A stretch of DNA of 64,000 bases from Burkholderia lata (GTDB taxonomy: Bacteria; Pseudomonadota; Gammaproteobacteria; Burkholderiales; Burkholderiaceae): positions 124,001 through 188,000 of the forward strand of contig NZ_CABVQK010000016.1 in assembly GCF_902499335.1 (NCBI RefSeq), given 5' to 3'. The translations under genes and the position numbers were made by a program. A model generated the notes under the pieces. That model worked only from the letters and a program-made list of their open reading frames with translations. It searched no databases and was not told the origin of the DNA. Below are positions 52,588 through 61,491 of the stretch, one piece after another. Every line of letters starts with the position of its first letter. Positions within the stretch are counted from its first letter, which is position 1.

Positions 52588-54123
52588 TTATTTCAGTGCA
52601 ATGGTGGTGTTCACGCCTTCGCTGACCGCCGCGTCGTCGAACCAGCGCGCCGTCACGGTCTTCGTCTGCGTATAGAAGTGGATCACCTGCTTGCCGTACG
52701 CGCCCAGATCGCCGAGTTTCGAGCCGCGCGATCCCGTAAAGCTGAAGATCGGCACCGGCACGGGAATGGGAAGATTGATGCCGACCTGCCCGACATCGAT
52801 CTCACTCTGGAACTTGCGCGCCGCCGCGCCGCTTTGCGTGAATATGCTGACGCCATTTCCCATCGGATTGCGATTGATCAGATCGATGGCGCTGTCCAGC
52901 GAATCCGCCTCCATGACGCAGATCACCGGGCCGAATATCTCCGTCTCGTAGATCGTCATGCCCGGCGTCACATCCGAGAAGATCGTCGGGCCGATGAAGT
53001 TGCCGTCCCCGTAGCCTTCGACTTCAATATCGCGCCCGTCGAGCGCGAGCGTCGCGCCTTCCTTCACGCCGGCCTCGATCAAGCCGAGGATCCGCGCTTT
53101 GGCCGCACGGGATACGACCGGCCCGACGTCGGTACCCGGAACCGTGCCGGCATTGACCTTGAGCTGACGCGCGCGATCCACGAGCTCCGGCAGCCATTCT
53201 TTCGATGCCCCGACCAGCACCACCACTGACGTAGCCATGCACCGCTGTCCTGCCGCACCGAAGCCGGCGCCCGCCAGCGCATTGAGCGCATGTTCCTTGT
53301 TTGCGTCCGGCAGAACCACCGCGTGGTTCTTCGCGCCCATCATCGACTGGACTCGCTTTCCGTGCTGGCTGCCGAGCTGATAGACATGCGTACCGACGTG
53401 AGTAGATCCCACGAACGAAATCGCCTTGATATCGGGATGCGTGCAAATGGCATTCACGACATCCTTCCCGCCATGAACCACATTGAGGACGCCCGCCGGA
53501 ACGCCCGCCTCGATCGCAAGCTCCACCAGCTCCATCGTGGAAAGGGGATCCTGCTCCGACGGCTTGAGGACGAAGGTATTGCCGCAGACGATCGCCATCG
53601 GGAACATCCACAACGGAATCATCGCCGGAAAGTTGAACGGCGTAATGCCTGCACACACGCCGATCGGTTGCCGCAGCGTATACGTGTCCACCTTGCCCGC
53701 GACGTTCTCCGCGAACTCCCCCAGTTGCAGCGTGCCGATCGAGCAAGCGTGCTCGACGACTTCGAGGCCACGGAAGATGTCGCCCTCGGCATCGGCGAGC
53801 GTCTTGCCCTGTTCGGCAGTCAGCGTCTGCGCAAGGCGCTTCATGTTCTGGCGAACCAGCTCCTGGAATTTCAGCATCAGCCGCATACGCGTGCCGATCG
53901 GCGTCACGCTCCACGTACGGAACGCCTTCTTTGCGGCCGCTACTGCATCATTCAGTTCGGCCGTGGTGGCGAAAGGCACGCGGCCAATGACCTCCTGCGT
54001 CGCCGGGTTAGCGATGTCGTGCCATTCGTCGCTTTTCGATTCGACGAACACGCCGTCGATCAGCAGCTTTGCGCTGCGAAGGCCTTGCGCGGCACGGTGG
54101 TTGGTTTCAACAGCGATATTCAC
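52588..54123 (-). CDS. mmsA: CoA-acylating methylmalonate-semialdehyde dehydrogenase
   Basis: A 511-aa dehydrogenase converting methylmalonate semialdehyde (or malonate semialdehyde) with CoA and NAD+ to propionyl-CoA (or acetyl-CoA). It has TPFNFPAM, GSTHVGTHV, catalytic Cys295 in GQRCMATSVVVLVG and Asn266 in MMGAKNHAVV where ordinary aldehyde dehydrogenases carry Glu, the mark of the CoA-acylating branch. The start is GTG with AAGGAG seven bases ahead. The MHS transporter and 3-hydroxyisobutyrate-dehydrogenase-like genes upstream suggest a valine or beta-hydroxyacid pathway. Confidence 0.93.
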   Translation of the reverse strand: MNIAVETNHRAAQGLRSAKLLIDGVFVESKSDEWHDIANPATQEVIGRVPFATTAELNDAVAAAKKAFRTWSVTPIGTRMRLMLKFQELVRQNMKRLAQTLTAEQGKTLADAEGDIFRGLEVVEHACSIGTLQLGEFAENVAGKVDTYTLRQPIGVCAGITPFNFPAMIPLWMFPMAIVCGNTFVLKPSEQDPLSTMELVELAIEAGVPAGVLNVVHGGKDVVNAICTHPDIKAISFVGSTHVGTHVYQLGSQHGKRVQSMMGAKNHAVVLPDANKEHALNALAGAGFGAAGQRCMATSVVVLVGASKEWLPELVDRARQLKVNAGTVPGTDVGPVVSRAAKARILGLIEAGVKEGATLALDGRDIEVEGYGDGNFIGPTIFSDVTPGMTIYETEIFGPVICVMEADSLDSAIDLINRNPMGNGVSIFTQSGAAARKFQSEIDVGQVGINLPIPVPVPIFSFTGSRGSKLGDLGAYGKQVIHFYTQTKTVTARWFDDAAVSEGVNTTIALK

Positions 54124-54219
54124 GACGCACTCCTTATGATGAACGCTCGGTCAGGCTCGTGACGAAACCGGCACGGGCAAGCGCCCCGCTGGTCTGCACG
54201 AGCCGCTAATACGGTGCAC

Positions 54220-55875
54220 CTAGTCGATACTCGCGCCACGTGTCTCGCGAACGAAGAACAGGCAAACGACGCAGCTCATCGCAGCGATCACGATCGGGTA
54301 CCACAATCCCGAATAGACGTTGCCTCGCGCCGCGACGATTGCAAATGCCGATGCAGGCAGGAAGCCGCCGAACCAGCCGTTGCCGATGTGGTACGGCACG
54401 GACAGGCAGGTGTAGCGAATGCGTGCAGGGAAGCACTCGACCAGCATGGCAGCCATCGGCCCGTAGACCATCGTGCCGTACAGCATGAGCACCACGAGGA
54501 CGAGAATGGTCATCGGCACGTTCACACGCGCCGGATCTGCCGCATGGGGATAGCCGGCGTCGGTCAACGCGCTTCGAAGTGCGGAGTTGAACGCATCCGC
54601 CCTGGCCGTGCCATTCGCGGACGTCGCGTCATAGGATTCAATCCGGACGGAGCCCACCACGATCACGGCCGGCTGGTTTGCCGGCGCTACCTGGTTCTCA
54701 TAGCTCACCCCCGCTTTCGACAACGCTGCCTTTGCCACATCGCAAGCGCTCGTGAACTTCGCGGTACCGACCGGATTGAACTGGAACGAACACGCCTTCG
54801 GATCGGAGATGAGGACAATCGGCGAACGCGTCTGCGCGGCTTCCAGTGCAGGATTGACGTAGTGCGTCAACGCCTTGAACAACGGCATGTAAGTCAGCAC
54901 GGCAAGGAGGCAACCGACGAACATGATCGGCTTGCGGCCAATTCGATCGGAAAGCGCCCCGGCAACGACATAGAACGGCGCGGAAATCAGGAGCGCGGCA
55001 ATGAGGATGGTGTTCGTCATCGCCCCATGCAGCTTCAACGTTTCGGTCAGGAAGAACAGCGTGTAGAACTGCCCGGTGTACCAGACCACGGCTTCCCCTG
55101 CCGTGACGCCGAACAGGGCAATGAGCATCAACCGGACGTTTTTCCACTGGCCGAAGGCCTCCTTGACGGGAGCCTTTGACGTCTTGCCTTCGTTCACCAT
55201 CTTCTGGAATGCAGGTGACTCGCTGAGCTTCATGCGAATCCATACCGAGATGCCCAGCAATGCGATCGAAAGCAGGAACGGAATGCGCCAACCCCAGGCA
55301 CCGAATCGCTCCTCTCCGATCAAGGTGCGCACACCAAGAATCACGAGCAACGAAAGGAACAGGCCCAGCGTGGCGGTCATCTGAATCCATGACGTCCAGG
55401 TGCCCCGCTTATTCGCCGGCGCGTGCTCGGCCACGTACGTTGCCGCGCCGCCGTACTCTCCACCCAGTGCCAGCCCCTGCACGAGCCGCATGGCAACGAA
55501 GAGGATCGGCGCCAGAATGCCGATCGTGGCGTACCCCGGCAGCAGCCCCACGAAGAACGTTGACGCCCCCATCAGCAGGATGGTCACCAGGAACGTATAT
55601 TTGCGACCCAGCTTGTCGCCCAGACGACCGAACACGACGGCGCCGAGCGGCCGCACGGCAAAGCCCGCGGCGAAGCTGAGCAGCGTGAAGATGAAAGCAG
55701 CCGACGGGCTGACTCCGGAAAATATGGCCTTGCTGATGAAGGGCGCAAGCGCGCCCGCCAGGAAGAAGTCATACCACTCGAAGATGGTCCCCAACGATGA
55801 CGCGAACACTACGGTTCGGCTGCGGACCGTCATCTCTTCGGGCCGTGCCGACCTGTCGATTGCCGTGCTGATCAT
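54220..55875 (-). CDS. MHS-family (ProP-like) MFS transporter with a large periplasmic insertion
   Basis: A 551-aa major-facilitator transporter of the metabolite:H+ symporter group, with 12 predicted membrane segments and the motifs GRLGDKLGRK and ALSDRIGRKP. Between segments 9 and 10 (residues about 338-452) is an insertion of about 115 residues with Cys362 and Cys378, which would face the periplasm and could form a disulfide. Its substrate is likely an organic acid. GGAGAC precedes the ATG. It lies 96 bases upstream of mmsA. Confidence 0.9.
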   Translation of the reverse strand: MISTAIDRSARPEEMTVRSRTVVFASSLGTIFEWYDFFLAGALAPFISKAIFSGVSPSAAFIFTLLSFAAGFAVRPLGAVVFGRLGDKLGRKYTFLVTILLMGASTFFVGLLPGYATIGILAPILFVAMRLVQGLALGGEYGGAATYVAEHAPANKRGTWTSWIQMTATLGLFLSLLVILGVRTLIGEERFGAWGWRIPFLLSIALLGISVWIRMKLSESPAFQKMVNEGKTSKAPVKEAFGQWKNVRLMLIALFGVTAGEAVVWYTGQFYTLFFLTETLKLHGAMTNTILIAALLISAPFYVVAGALSDRIGRKPIMFVGCLLAVLTYMPLFKALTHYVNPALEAAQTRSPIVLISDPKACSFQFNPVGTAKFTSACDVAKAALSKAGVSYENQVAPANQPAVIVVGSVRIESYDATSANGTARADAFNSALRSALTDAGYPHAADPARVNVPMTILVLVVLMLYGTMVYGPMAAMLVECFPARIRYTCLSVPYHIGNGWFGGFLPASAFAIVAARGNVYSGLWYPIVIAAMSCVVCLFFVRETRGASID

Positions 55876-55893
55876 GGTGTGTCTCCGTATTGG

Positions 55894-55915
55894 AAGTGAC
55901 TTTCATGAGTCACTT
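55894..55915. promoter_or_regulatory. Inverted repeat upstream of the MHS transporter
   Basis: AAGTGACT-TTCATG-AGTCACTT is an exact inverted repeat just upstream of the transporter start codon, around its likely ribosome site or promoter. It is a good size for a TetR/GntR operator; the partner regulator is not evident. Confidence 0.5.
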
Positions 55916-56064
55916 TCCTTTAGATGCCGCGTCGCGGCCTGTGCGCGATGGCTTGCATCAGGCGCGCAAACGGGCTGACGCAGCGCGCCTGATGCTCGCT
56001 GAATCTCAGCGTCGACGGCGGACGGCGCTTGGCGCCGATCGCCGCCGTTGGCGCTGGAAAATCG

Positions 56065-56955
56065 CTAGGCGTTTTTTGACAAATGAAGAACGAGCGATGT
56101 CGCGTCGAGATCGGCACCGCCTGTTTCCGCATGCCTCGTCATCAGCGCGTATGCGGTTTCTGCGGTTTCGAGGCGCGCACCGACCTCGCGCCCCGCTTCG
56201 ACGGCAAGGCTCAGATCCTTGGCGAGCAGCCAGGTCTTGAAGCCCGCTTTGTACCCGTTCGACGCAGGCGATGCATCGACGACACCGGGTGCGGGGTTCC
56301 ACAGACGGAAAGACCAGTTGTCGGCAGACGAACGCGTCGCGATCTCGAAAAATGCCTTCATGTCGAGGCCGAGCCGCTGTCCCAATGCCGTTGCCTCACA
56401 GTTGACCGTGACGCTGACGGCCATGATGAGATTGTTCACAACCTTGGCGGCTTGGCCTGCACCCGGGCCACCGACGTACGCAATGTAGTCGCCAAGCGGT
56501 TGCAGCAATTCGGTGGCCTGCCCCGCATACGCGTTGTCGCAGCCGATCATGAACGTGAGCGTGCCGTCGCGCGCGCCCTCGGTTCCACCCGATACCGGTG
56601 CCTCGACGAAGACGATACCGGCCTTTGCCGCGGCGGCATGCAGCTTGCGCGCGTAGTCGATGCCGATCGTCGAGCAGTCGATCACGATCGTGCCGGGACG
56701 CGCGCTTGCAAATACACCATCGGCAGCCGTCATGACATCGTGGACGTCTGCGCCCGAAGGCAGCATGGTGTACACCACGTCGGCGTCCTTGCATGCGTCC
56801 GCGATCGATTCGCTTACCTGTACGCCATTGGCAGCGGCGTTCCGGCGCGCAGTGGCATCGATGTCTACGCCGCGAACGGTATAGCCCGATCTGACCATGT
56901 GTCTGGACATGGGGTTACCCATCAGGCCGAGGCCGATCCACGCAATAGTGGGCAT
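56065..56955 (-). CDS. NAD(P)-dependent 3-hydroxyisobutyrate dehydrogenase-like enzyme
   Basis: A 296-aa beta-hydroxyacid dehydrogenase with GLGLMGNPMSRH (8-19), the substrate motif EAPVSGGTEGARDGTLTFM (118-136) and the catalytic Lys171 in AAKVVNNL. It reduces or oxidises 3-hydroxyisobutyrate-type acids, giving the semialdehyde used by MmsA. AAAGGAGC precedes the ATG. It is transcribed in the same direction as mmsA and the transporter, 189 bases from the latter. Confidence 0.92.
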   Translation of the reverse strand: MPTIAWIGLGLMGNPMSRHMVRSGYTVRGVDIDATARRNAAANGVQVSESIADACKDADVVYTMLPSGADVHDVMTAADGVFASARPGTIVIDCSTIGIDYARKLHAAAAKAGIVFVEAPVSGGTEGARDGTLTFMIGCDNAYAGQATELLQPLGDYIAYVGGPGAGQAAKVVNNLIMAVSVTVNCEATALGQRLGLDMKAFFEIATRSSADNWSFRLWNPAPGVVDASPASNGYKAGFKTWLLAKDLSLAVEAGREVGARLETAETAYALMTRHAETGGADLDATSLVLHLSKNA

Positions 56956-57155
56956 GACGGTGCTCCTTTTCTAACGATGTGGGTAGTCGCAACGAAGTCT
57001 GAATCGCTCGGTCCCTGCGTCTCCTGGACAAGGGCATGCTCCGAGCCTGTGAGGAATCTTAGGATCGGGAATATGGGGTGCACAGCGCACGAGCGGCCAA
57101 CGGCTGTGCAGAAATGCCGGAAGTGGCGGCTCGATCCGTCGACGGCCGCGCGTGT

Positions 57156-57192
57156 AAAAAAAATGGCCCGCCAGTTCTCAGGCGAGCCATTT
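57156..57192 (-). terminator. Rho-independent terminator after the ene-reductase gene
   Basis: On the minus strand, AAATGGCTCGCC, an 8-base loop and GGCGGGCCATTT form a 12-bp stem with one mismatch, followed by a run of T. It begins 33 bases after the stop of the ene-reductase gene. This is the clearest intrinsic terminator in the window. Confidence 0.85.
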
Positions 57193-57225
57193 GGAGTACC
57201 GATCTTGTCTCGGTCGCTGCCGGCG

Positions 57226-58272
57226 TTACGCAGCCTCTCTGGTATCCAGCCAGACCGACCCGTACCGGGTGTACGGACGGGGAATTTCTATGTACTCCTT
57301 CAAATCGTCCGCAGCACTACGCACCCAGAACGGATCTCGCAGCATTTCCCGACCGACGAAAACGAGATCCGCTCGCCCGTTCCGCAGGATCTCTTCGGCT
57401 TGCCGGCCGTTCGTGATCATCCCGACCGCTCCGGTGGCAATACCGACCTCCTTGCGAAGCAGCTCGGCAGCCGGCACTTGATATCCGGGATAGGTCTGCA
57501 CCTTGACCATCTTGATACCGCCGGAACTGCAATCGATGAGATCCACACCCTGTTCCTTCATCCAGCGACCATATTCCAGGAACGACTCCGGGGTGTTGCC
57601 GCCGTCGGTGTAGTCGGTACTGGAAATTCGGACAAACAGCGGACGATCACCCCAATGAAGCTTCACCTCTTCGATGATCTCGCGCACGATCCGATAGCGC
57701 CGCTGCGCATCGCCACCGTATTCGTCATCCCGTGTGTTTGCCAGTGGCGAAAGGAACTCGTTCAGCAGATAGCCATGCGCGGTGTGGAGTTCCAGCACAT
57801 CGAAACCGGCTTCGCGGGCGCGCCGCGCCGCACGGCCGAACGACTTGACGAGTTCCGGAATTTCATCGAGCGCGATCTGGCGCGGAACCGGACTTTCCGG
57901 CGTAAAGGGAATGGACGAAGGGGCGATACGAACCACGCCCGGCAAATCCGCATTTCGGCCCGCGTGTCCGATCTGGGCACCGACCTTGGCGCCGTATCCA
58001 TGCAGCAGATCAACCAGGTCGCGCAACCCGGCGACATGATCGTCGCTCCAGATTCCGAGATCACCGGGACCGATGCGGGCGTCCTTGTGCACGGCCAGGG
58101 TTTCGAAAAAGATCAGGCCGGCCTGACCCAACGCGCGGGCGCCATAGTGAACGTGATGCCATGCGGTGACCAACCCGTCCTCCCCCGCACTATGCATGCA
58201 CATCGGGGACATAACGACGCGATTCTTCAGCTTCAGACCTTTGATTTCAAAGGGCGATAACAACAGACTCAT
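57226..58272 (-). CDS. NADH:flavin oxidoreductase / ene-reductase (YqjM-like)
   Basis: A 348-aa old-yellow-enzyme family FMN protein that reduces activated C=C bonds. It shows the FMN/active-site Cys region RVVMSPMCMHSA of the YqjM/NamA subgroup, GAQIGHAGRNAD with the substrate His, VLELHTAHGYLLNEFLSP and the C-terminal ADLVFVGREMLRDPF motif. It would use NADPH. It is divergent from an HxlR regulator, which probably controls it. The ATG at 58272 has GGAGTCG ahead; the longer frame runs over the divergent promoter. Confidence 0.92.
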   Translation of the reverse strand: MSLLLSPFEIKGLKLKNRVVMSPMCMHSAGEDGLVTAWHHVHYGARALGQAGLIFFETLAVHKDARIGPGDLGIWSDDHVAGLRDLVDLLHGYGAKVGAQIGHAGRNADLPGVVRIAPSSIPFTPESPVPRQIALDEIPELVKSFGRAARRAREAGFDVLELHTAHGYLLNEFLSPLANTRDDEYGGDAQRRYRIVREIIEEVKLHWGDRPLFVRISSTDYTDGGNTPESFLEYGRWMKEQGVDLIDCSSGGIKMVKVQTYPGYQVPAAELLRKEVGIATGAVGMITNGRQAEEILRNGRADLVFVGREMLRDPFWVRSAADDLKEYIEIPRPYTRYGSVWLDTREAA

Positions 58273-58335
58273 CTCGACGACTCCGTCAGGTTTTGATGTG
58301 GAGCCGATGCTAAACTTAACCCGCAGTTTTCGTAA

Positions 58336-58367
58336 GTACGCACAGTTTTGTGCAGTAGGCACAGTTT
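58336..58367. promoter_or_regulatory. HxlR-type operator repeats in the divergent region
   Basis: GTACGCACAGTTT (58336-58348) and GTAGGCACAGTTT (58355-58367) are near-identical direct repeats 19 bp apart, and GCACA-gttt-TGTGC (58340-58353) is a palindrome within them. The 125-bp gap lies between the ene-reductase and hxlR-type genes, so it is a likely binding area for the HxlR protein. Confidence 0.6.
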
Positions 58368-58397
58368 GGATACCACTAGTCACGTGAGGCGCGTCAG

Positions 58398-58781
58398 ATG
58401 AAGCTCGGAATTCCGCATGGAGAGGTTGAGGCATTCGCCTGTCCCGTTACGTTTACCGTCGAGGTCATCGGCGGGAAGTGGAAGTCCCTGATCCTCTATC
58501 ACCTCATGTCGGGTACGCGTCGATTCAACGAGTTGAGGCGCCTGATGCCCGAGGTGACGCAGCGGATGTTGACCCTGCAGCTGCGTGAACTCGAAGCCGA
58601 CAACGTCGTTGCACGAGAGGTCTATCGGGAAGTACCGCCGAAGGTCGAGTACTCGCTGACGCCGCTCGGCCAGACGCTGGCTCCGCTGATCAGCGCGATG
58701 CGCGACTGGGGTGCCGCGCATGAGCAAGCGATCCTGGAATACCGGCAAACCGACAAGGGCGACAGCGGTAGCGACGCTTGA
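58398..58781 (+). CDS. HxlR-family transcriptional regulator
   Basis: A 127-aa winged-helix regulator of the HxlR family: VEVIGGKWKSLILYHLMSGTRRFNELRRLMPEVTQRMLTLQLRELEADNVVAREVY is the DNA-binding core. These proteins often sense electrophiles or redox stress and control a nearby flavin reductase, which fits the divergent ene-reductase. Confidence 0.92.
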   Translation: MKLGIPHGEVEAFACPVTFTVEVIGGKWKSLILYHLMSGTRRFNELRRLMPEVTQRMLTLQLRELEADNVVAREVYREVPPKVEYSLTPLGQTLAPLISAMRDWGAAHEQAILEYRQTDKGDSGSDA

Positions 58782-58828
58782 CCCACGGCACTCGACAACG
58801 CGAGCGGATGGCGGGAGCGATCCGCGAC

Positions 58829-59218
58829 TCATCGCAGCAGCGGATGTCGGTCGCGCCGAGCGTCATGACGCAACATCCGCCTGACTTTTTGGGATCTCCG
58901 GATGTTTCGCCGTTCGGCGTGCGCCGTGATCCGGTCGCTTTTCCGAATCGCAACGACGTCGATCAGCCCCCTGATTTCCGATGAAGGCAGACTTGCCTCC
59001 ACCGCTACACCCGCCCGCTCCCTGTCTTCCACTTTCGCGAGCAGTTCAGCTCCGCCTTCCTTGAGCTCATGGCCACTTGCCTCGCGGGCAAAAGGCGCTC
59101 GAACGACCGCCTTTTCCAACGCCTGAATTCGCCGCACCAGCGGCGAGTGCTCTACACCAAGGTGAGCTTCCCGGTGCGCGCCTGCGCCAGCAAGAATCTG
59201 AGGTCATTCCGATTCAAC
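58829..59218 (-). pseudogene. Broken LysR-family regulator gene
   Basis: Translating the minus strand gives LNRNDLRFLLAQARTGKLTLV, then in another frame GVEHSPLVRRIQALEKA, FAREASGHELKEGGAELLAKVE. This is the LysR helix-turn-helix interrupted between TLV and GVEHS: a frameshift plus loss of the AAARRL-like part, with the similarity ending before the effector domain. The whole remnant is about 390 bases and is divergent from the hydroxyisobutyrate-dehydrogenase gene it may once have controlled. It accounts for most of the 629-base gap 58782-59410. Confidence 0.7.
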
Positions 59219-59410
59219 GCACGCTCCACATGATGCGGCGTGCAATTCTGCACATCGATTGTGCACCCTACCCATCTGCCTCCGACGTTTTCCTCATGAT
59301 ACGTTCAATCACATGACGGAAATACGGGCTGATATGCGCAATACAAAATTCAGGTACGTACTGCAATTTTGTCGCGCCAGTCGATGAATTCAACATACGG
59401 AGACACATCC

Positions 59411-60316
59411 ATGTCGGACATCGGGTTCATTGGGCTTGGCAATATGGGACTGCCGATGGCAAAGAACTTGCTCAGGGCCAACCATCGTTTGAAGGTGTTC
59501 GATCTGAATCCGGTTGCGTTGGAAGCGGCCGCAGAATTTGGCGCCGAGGTCGCAGCACATGCCATCGATGCATCACAGGATGTGGACGCCGTGATCACCA
59601 TGCTGCCGAACGGCAACATCGTCGAGTCGACCTACCTCGGCGAAAACGGAATACTATGGACTGCGAACCGCAATCCGGTCTATATCGACTGCTCGACGAT
59701 CGACCCGAGCTCGTCGAGGACGATCGCAGACGCAGCAAATCGGCACGGCCGCGAGGTAGTCGACGCGCCCGTGTCCGGCGGGATCATGGGCGCCCGGGAA
59801 GGAACGCTATGTTTCATCGTCGGCGGCAAAACGGAAACCGTAGAGAAAATCGATCCGATTCTTCGTGCAATGGGCAAGACCGTGATCCATGCAGGCGAGC
59901 ATGGCGCGGGACAGCTGGCGAAAATCTGCAACAATCTGCTCGCAGCCGTCTTGATGGCCGGTACTGCCGAGGCGTTGGCATTGGGCGCCAGGAATGGGCT
60001 CTCGCCTCGCATCCTGTCGGATGTGATCCGGAATAGCAGCGGTCGCAACTTCATGGTGGACCGGTGGAATCCGTGGCCCGGCGTACTGCCGGACGTACCG
60101 TCCAGTCATGCATACAACGGCGGCTTCCAGGTCAATCTCATGCTCAAGGATCTGGGTCTGGCATTGAACTGCGCGCAGACAGCACAGGCGAGCGTTCCGC
60201 TTGGGGCATTGGCACGAAACCTGTTTGCCTTGCATGACGAAGCGAATGACGATAACTCGCTTCTCGACATATCCAGCATCCAGAATTTTTACTACAGAAA
60301 CCCACAACCCGACTAA
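59411..60316 (+). CDS. mmsB: 3-hydroxyisobutyrate dehydrogenase-like beta-hydroxyacid dehydrogenase
   Basis: A 301-aa paralogue of the enzyme at 56065, with IGFIGLGNMGLPMAKNL (4-20), DAPVSGGIMGAREGTLCFI (118-136) and Lys171 in QLAKICNNLLAAV. It probably oxidises 3-hydroxyisobutyrate or a related hydroxyacid. GGAGAC seven bases ahead sets the start at 59411. A DUF1330 gene follows after 14 bases in the same transcript. The nearby LysR-type gene is broken. The symbol is a family-level suggestion. Confidence 0.85.
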   Translation: MSDIGFIGLGNMGLPMAKNLLRANHRLKVFDLNPVALEAAAEFGAEVAAHAIDASQDVDAVITMLPNGNIVESTYLGENGILWTANRNPVYIDCSTIDPSSSRTIADAANRHGREVVDAPVSGGIMGAREGTLCFIVGGKTETVEKIDPILRAMGKTVIHAGEHGAGQLAKICNNLLAAVLMAGTAEALALGARNGLSPRILSDVIRNSSGRNFMVDRWNPWPGVLPDVPSSHAYNGGFQVNLMLKDLGLALNCAQTAQASVPLGALARNLFALHDEANDDNSLLDISSIQNFYYRNPQPD

Positions 60317-60330
60317 GCAAGGAGACTGTC

Positions 60331-60621
60331 ATGGCCAAGGCCTACTGGATTGCGCATGTGGAAGTTTTCGACGCCGAATCCTATGCGATCTATGCAAAGG
60401 GAGCGACGGAGAGTTTTGAGAAATATGGCGGGAAGCCGTTGGCGAGAGGAGGATTCACTCGGCATCTGGAAGGACAGCAGCGGCCGCGAAACGTGGTGAT
60501 CGAGTTTGACAGCATGGAAACTGCGTTGGCGTGCTACAACTCGCCTGAATATCAAGCGGCAAAGTCTTATCGTGATGGCAAGGCGGTCGCCGATCTGATG
60601 ATCGTGGAAGGATTTGAATGA
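60331..60621 (+). CDS. DUF1330 family protein
   Basis: A 96-aa DUF1330 protein (small alpha-beta barrel): YWIAHVEVFDAESYAIYAKGATESFEKYGGKPLARGG and VVIEFDSMETALACYNSPEYQAA are its characteristic parts. AAGGAGA precedes the ATG, 14 bases after the dehydrogenase, so it is likely co-expressed. Family function unknown. Confidence 0.88.
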   Translation: MAKAYWIAHVEVFDAESYAIYAKGATESFEKYGGKPLARGGFTRHLEGQQRPRNVVIEFDSMETALACYNSPEYQAAKSYRDGKAVADLMIVEGFE

Positions 60622-60888
60622 ACTGCGTTCGCCGCAGGAAATGAAAGGTCGGGACGCGGCACGAACACACCGTTGCGTTGCCCGGTTCGAGCACTAAAAG
60701 GCAGACGCGACACGTTCTGAGCGATGGAGCAAGCCCGCGTATCCCGATGAAAATCCGTGGTGCTTGCTTCGGTCTCAGCGCCCCTGGCGCCACGACGTCT
60801 GTCGACGTGCCGCCTACGGCGACTGCTTCTCCGACACAGAGGTTGTGACGCGTCGCTTGCTAGAGCCAAAGGCAGGGTCCACAAACGA

Positions 60889-61491
60889 TCAAGCCTGACG
60901 GCTACGGGCTTTGCGCATGCTTTCAGCTGCGACTTTCGACTCGTTCAGCAGCATCTCCGCCGCCTGCCACGCCCTTGCGGCAGCACGCGGATCCCCGATC
61001 GCACGCGCATCCGCGGTCGCCCCGCTCAGCAACATCACGTACACGCCTGCAAGCTGACGCGCCCGGCGACGCGGAACGATCTCGGAGAGCAGTTGCTCCA
61101 TGAGGGCCAGCAAGTCATCCCGATAGCGCACCGCCACGTCGGTCACCTTGGGGCAGGTCGCACCGAACTCGGCCAGCGCGCGCTCGAACAGGCAGCCCGC
61201 AAACGCCGGGCTACTGAACCAGGTGCCGTACCAGTCGAAAATCCCCTTCAGGCGCGCAGTGGCGTGCGGCATGGGGCCGAGCTTGGCAGCGATGCTCTCC
61301 ATGATGAAGGTGTAGCGCTGTTCCAGCACTGCCTTGATGAGATCGTCCTTGCCCGCGAAGTGATGGTAGAGCGTCATGCGGGCAACGTCCGCTTCGGCGA
61401 TGATCCAGTCGATGCCGACCGGATGAAAACCATGGAGGGAAAACAACTCCCCTGCCTTGTCGACCACCTGCTGGCGTTTGCTCGCGCGCAT
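60889..61491 (-). CDS. TetR-family transcriptional regulator
   Basis: A 200-aa TetR regulator: N-terminal VVDKAGELFSLHGFHPVGIDWIIAEADVARMTLYHHFAGKDDLI is the helix-turn-helix domain; the rest is the variable ligand domain. CAGGAG precedes the ATG. It faces the DUF1330 gene across 267 bases that hold nothing I can name; its target is unknown. Confidence 0.92.
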   Translation of the reverse strand: MRASKRQQVVDKAGELFSLHGFHPVGIDWIIAEADVARMTLYHHFAGKDDLIKAVLEQRYTFIMESIAAKLGPMPHATARLKGIFDWYGTWFSSPAFAGCLFERALAEFGATCPKVTDVAVRYRDDLLALMEQLLSEIVPRRRARQLAGVYVMLLSGATADARAIGDPRAAARAWQAAEMLLNESKVAAESMRKARSRQA

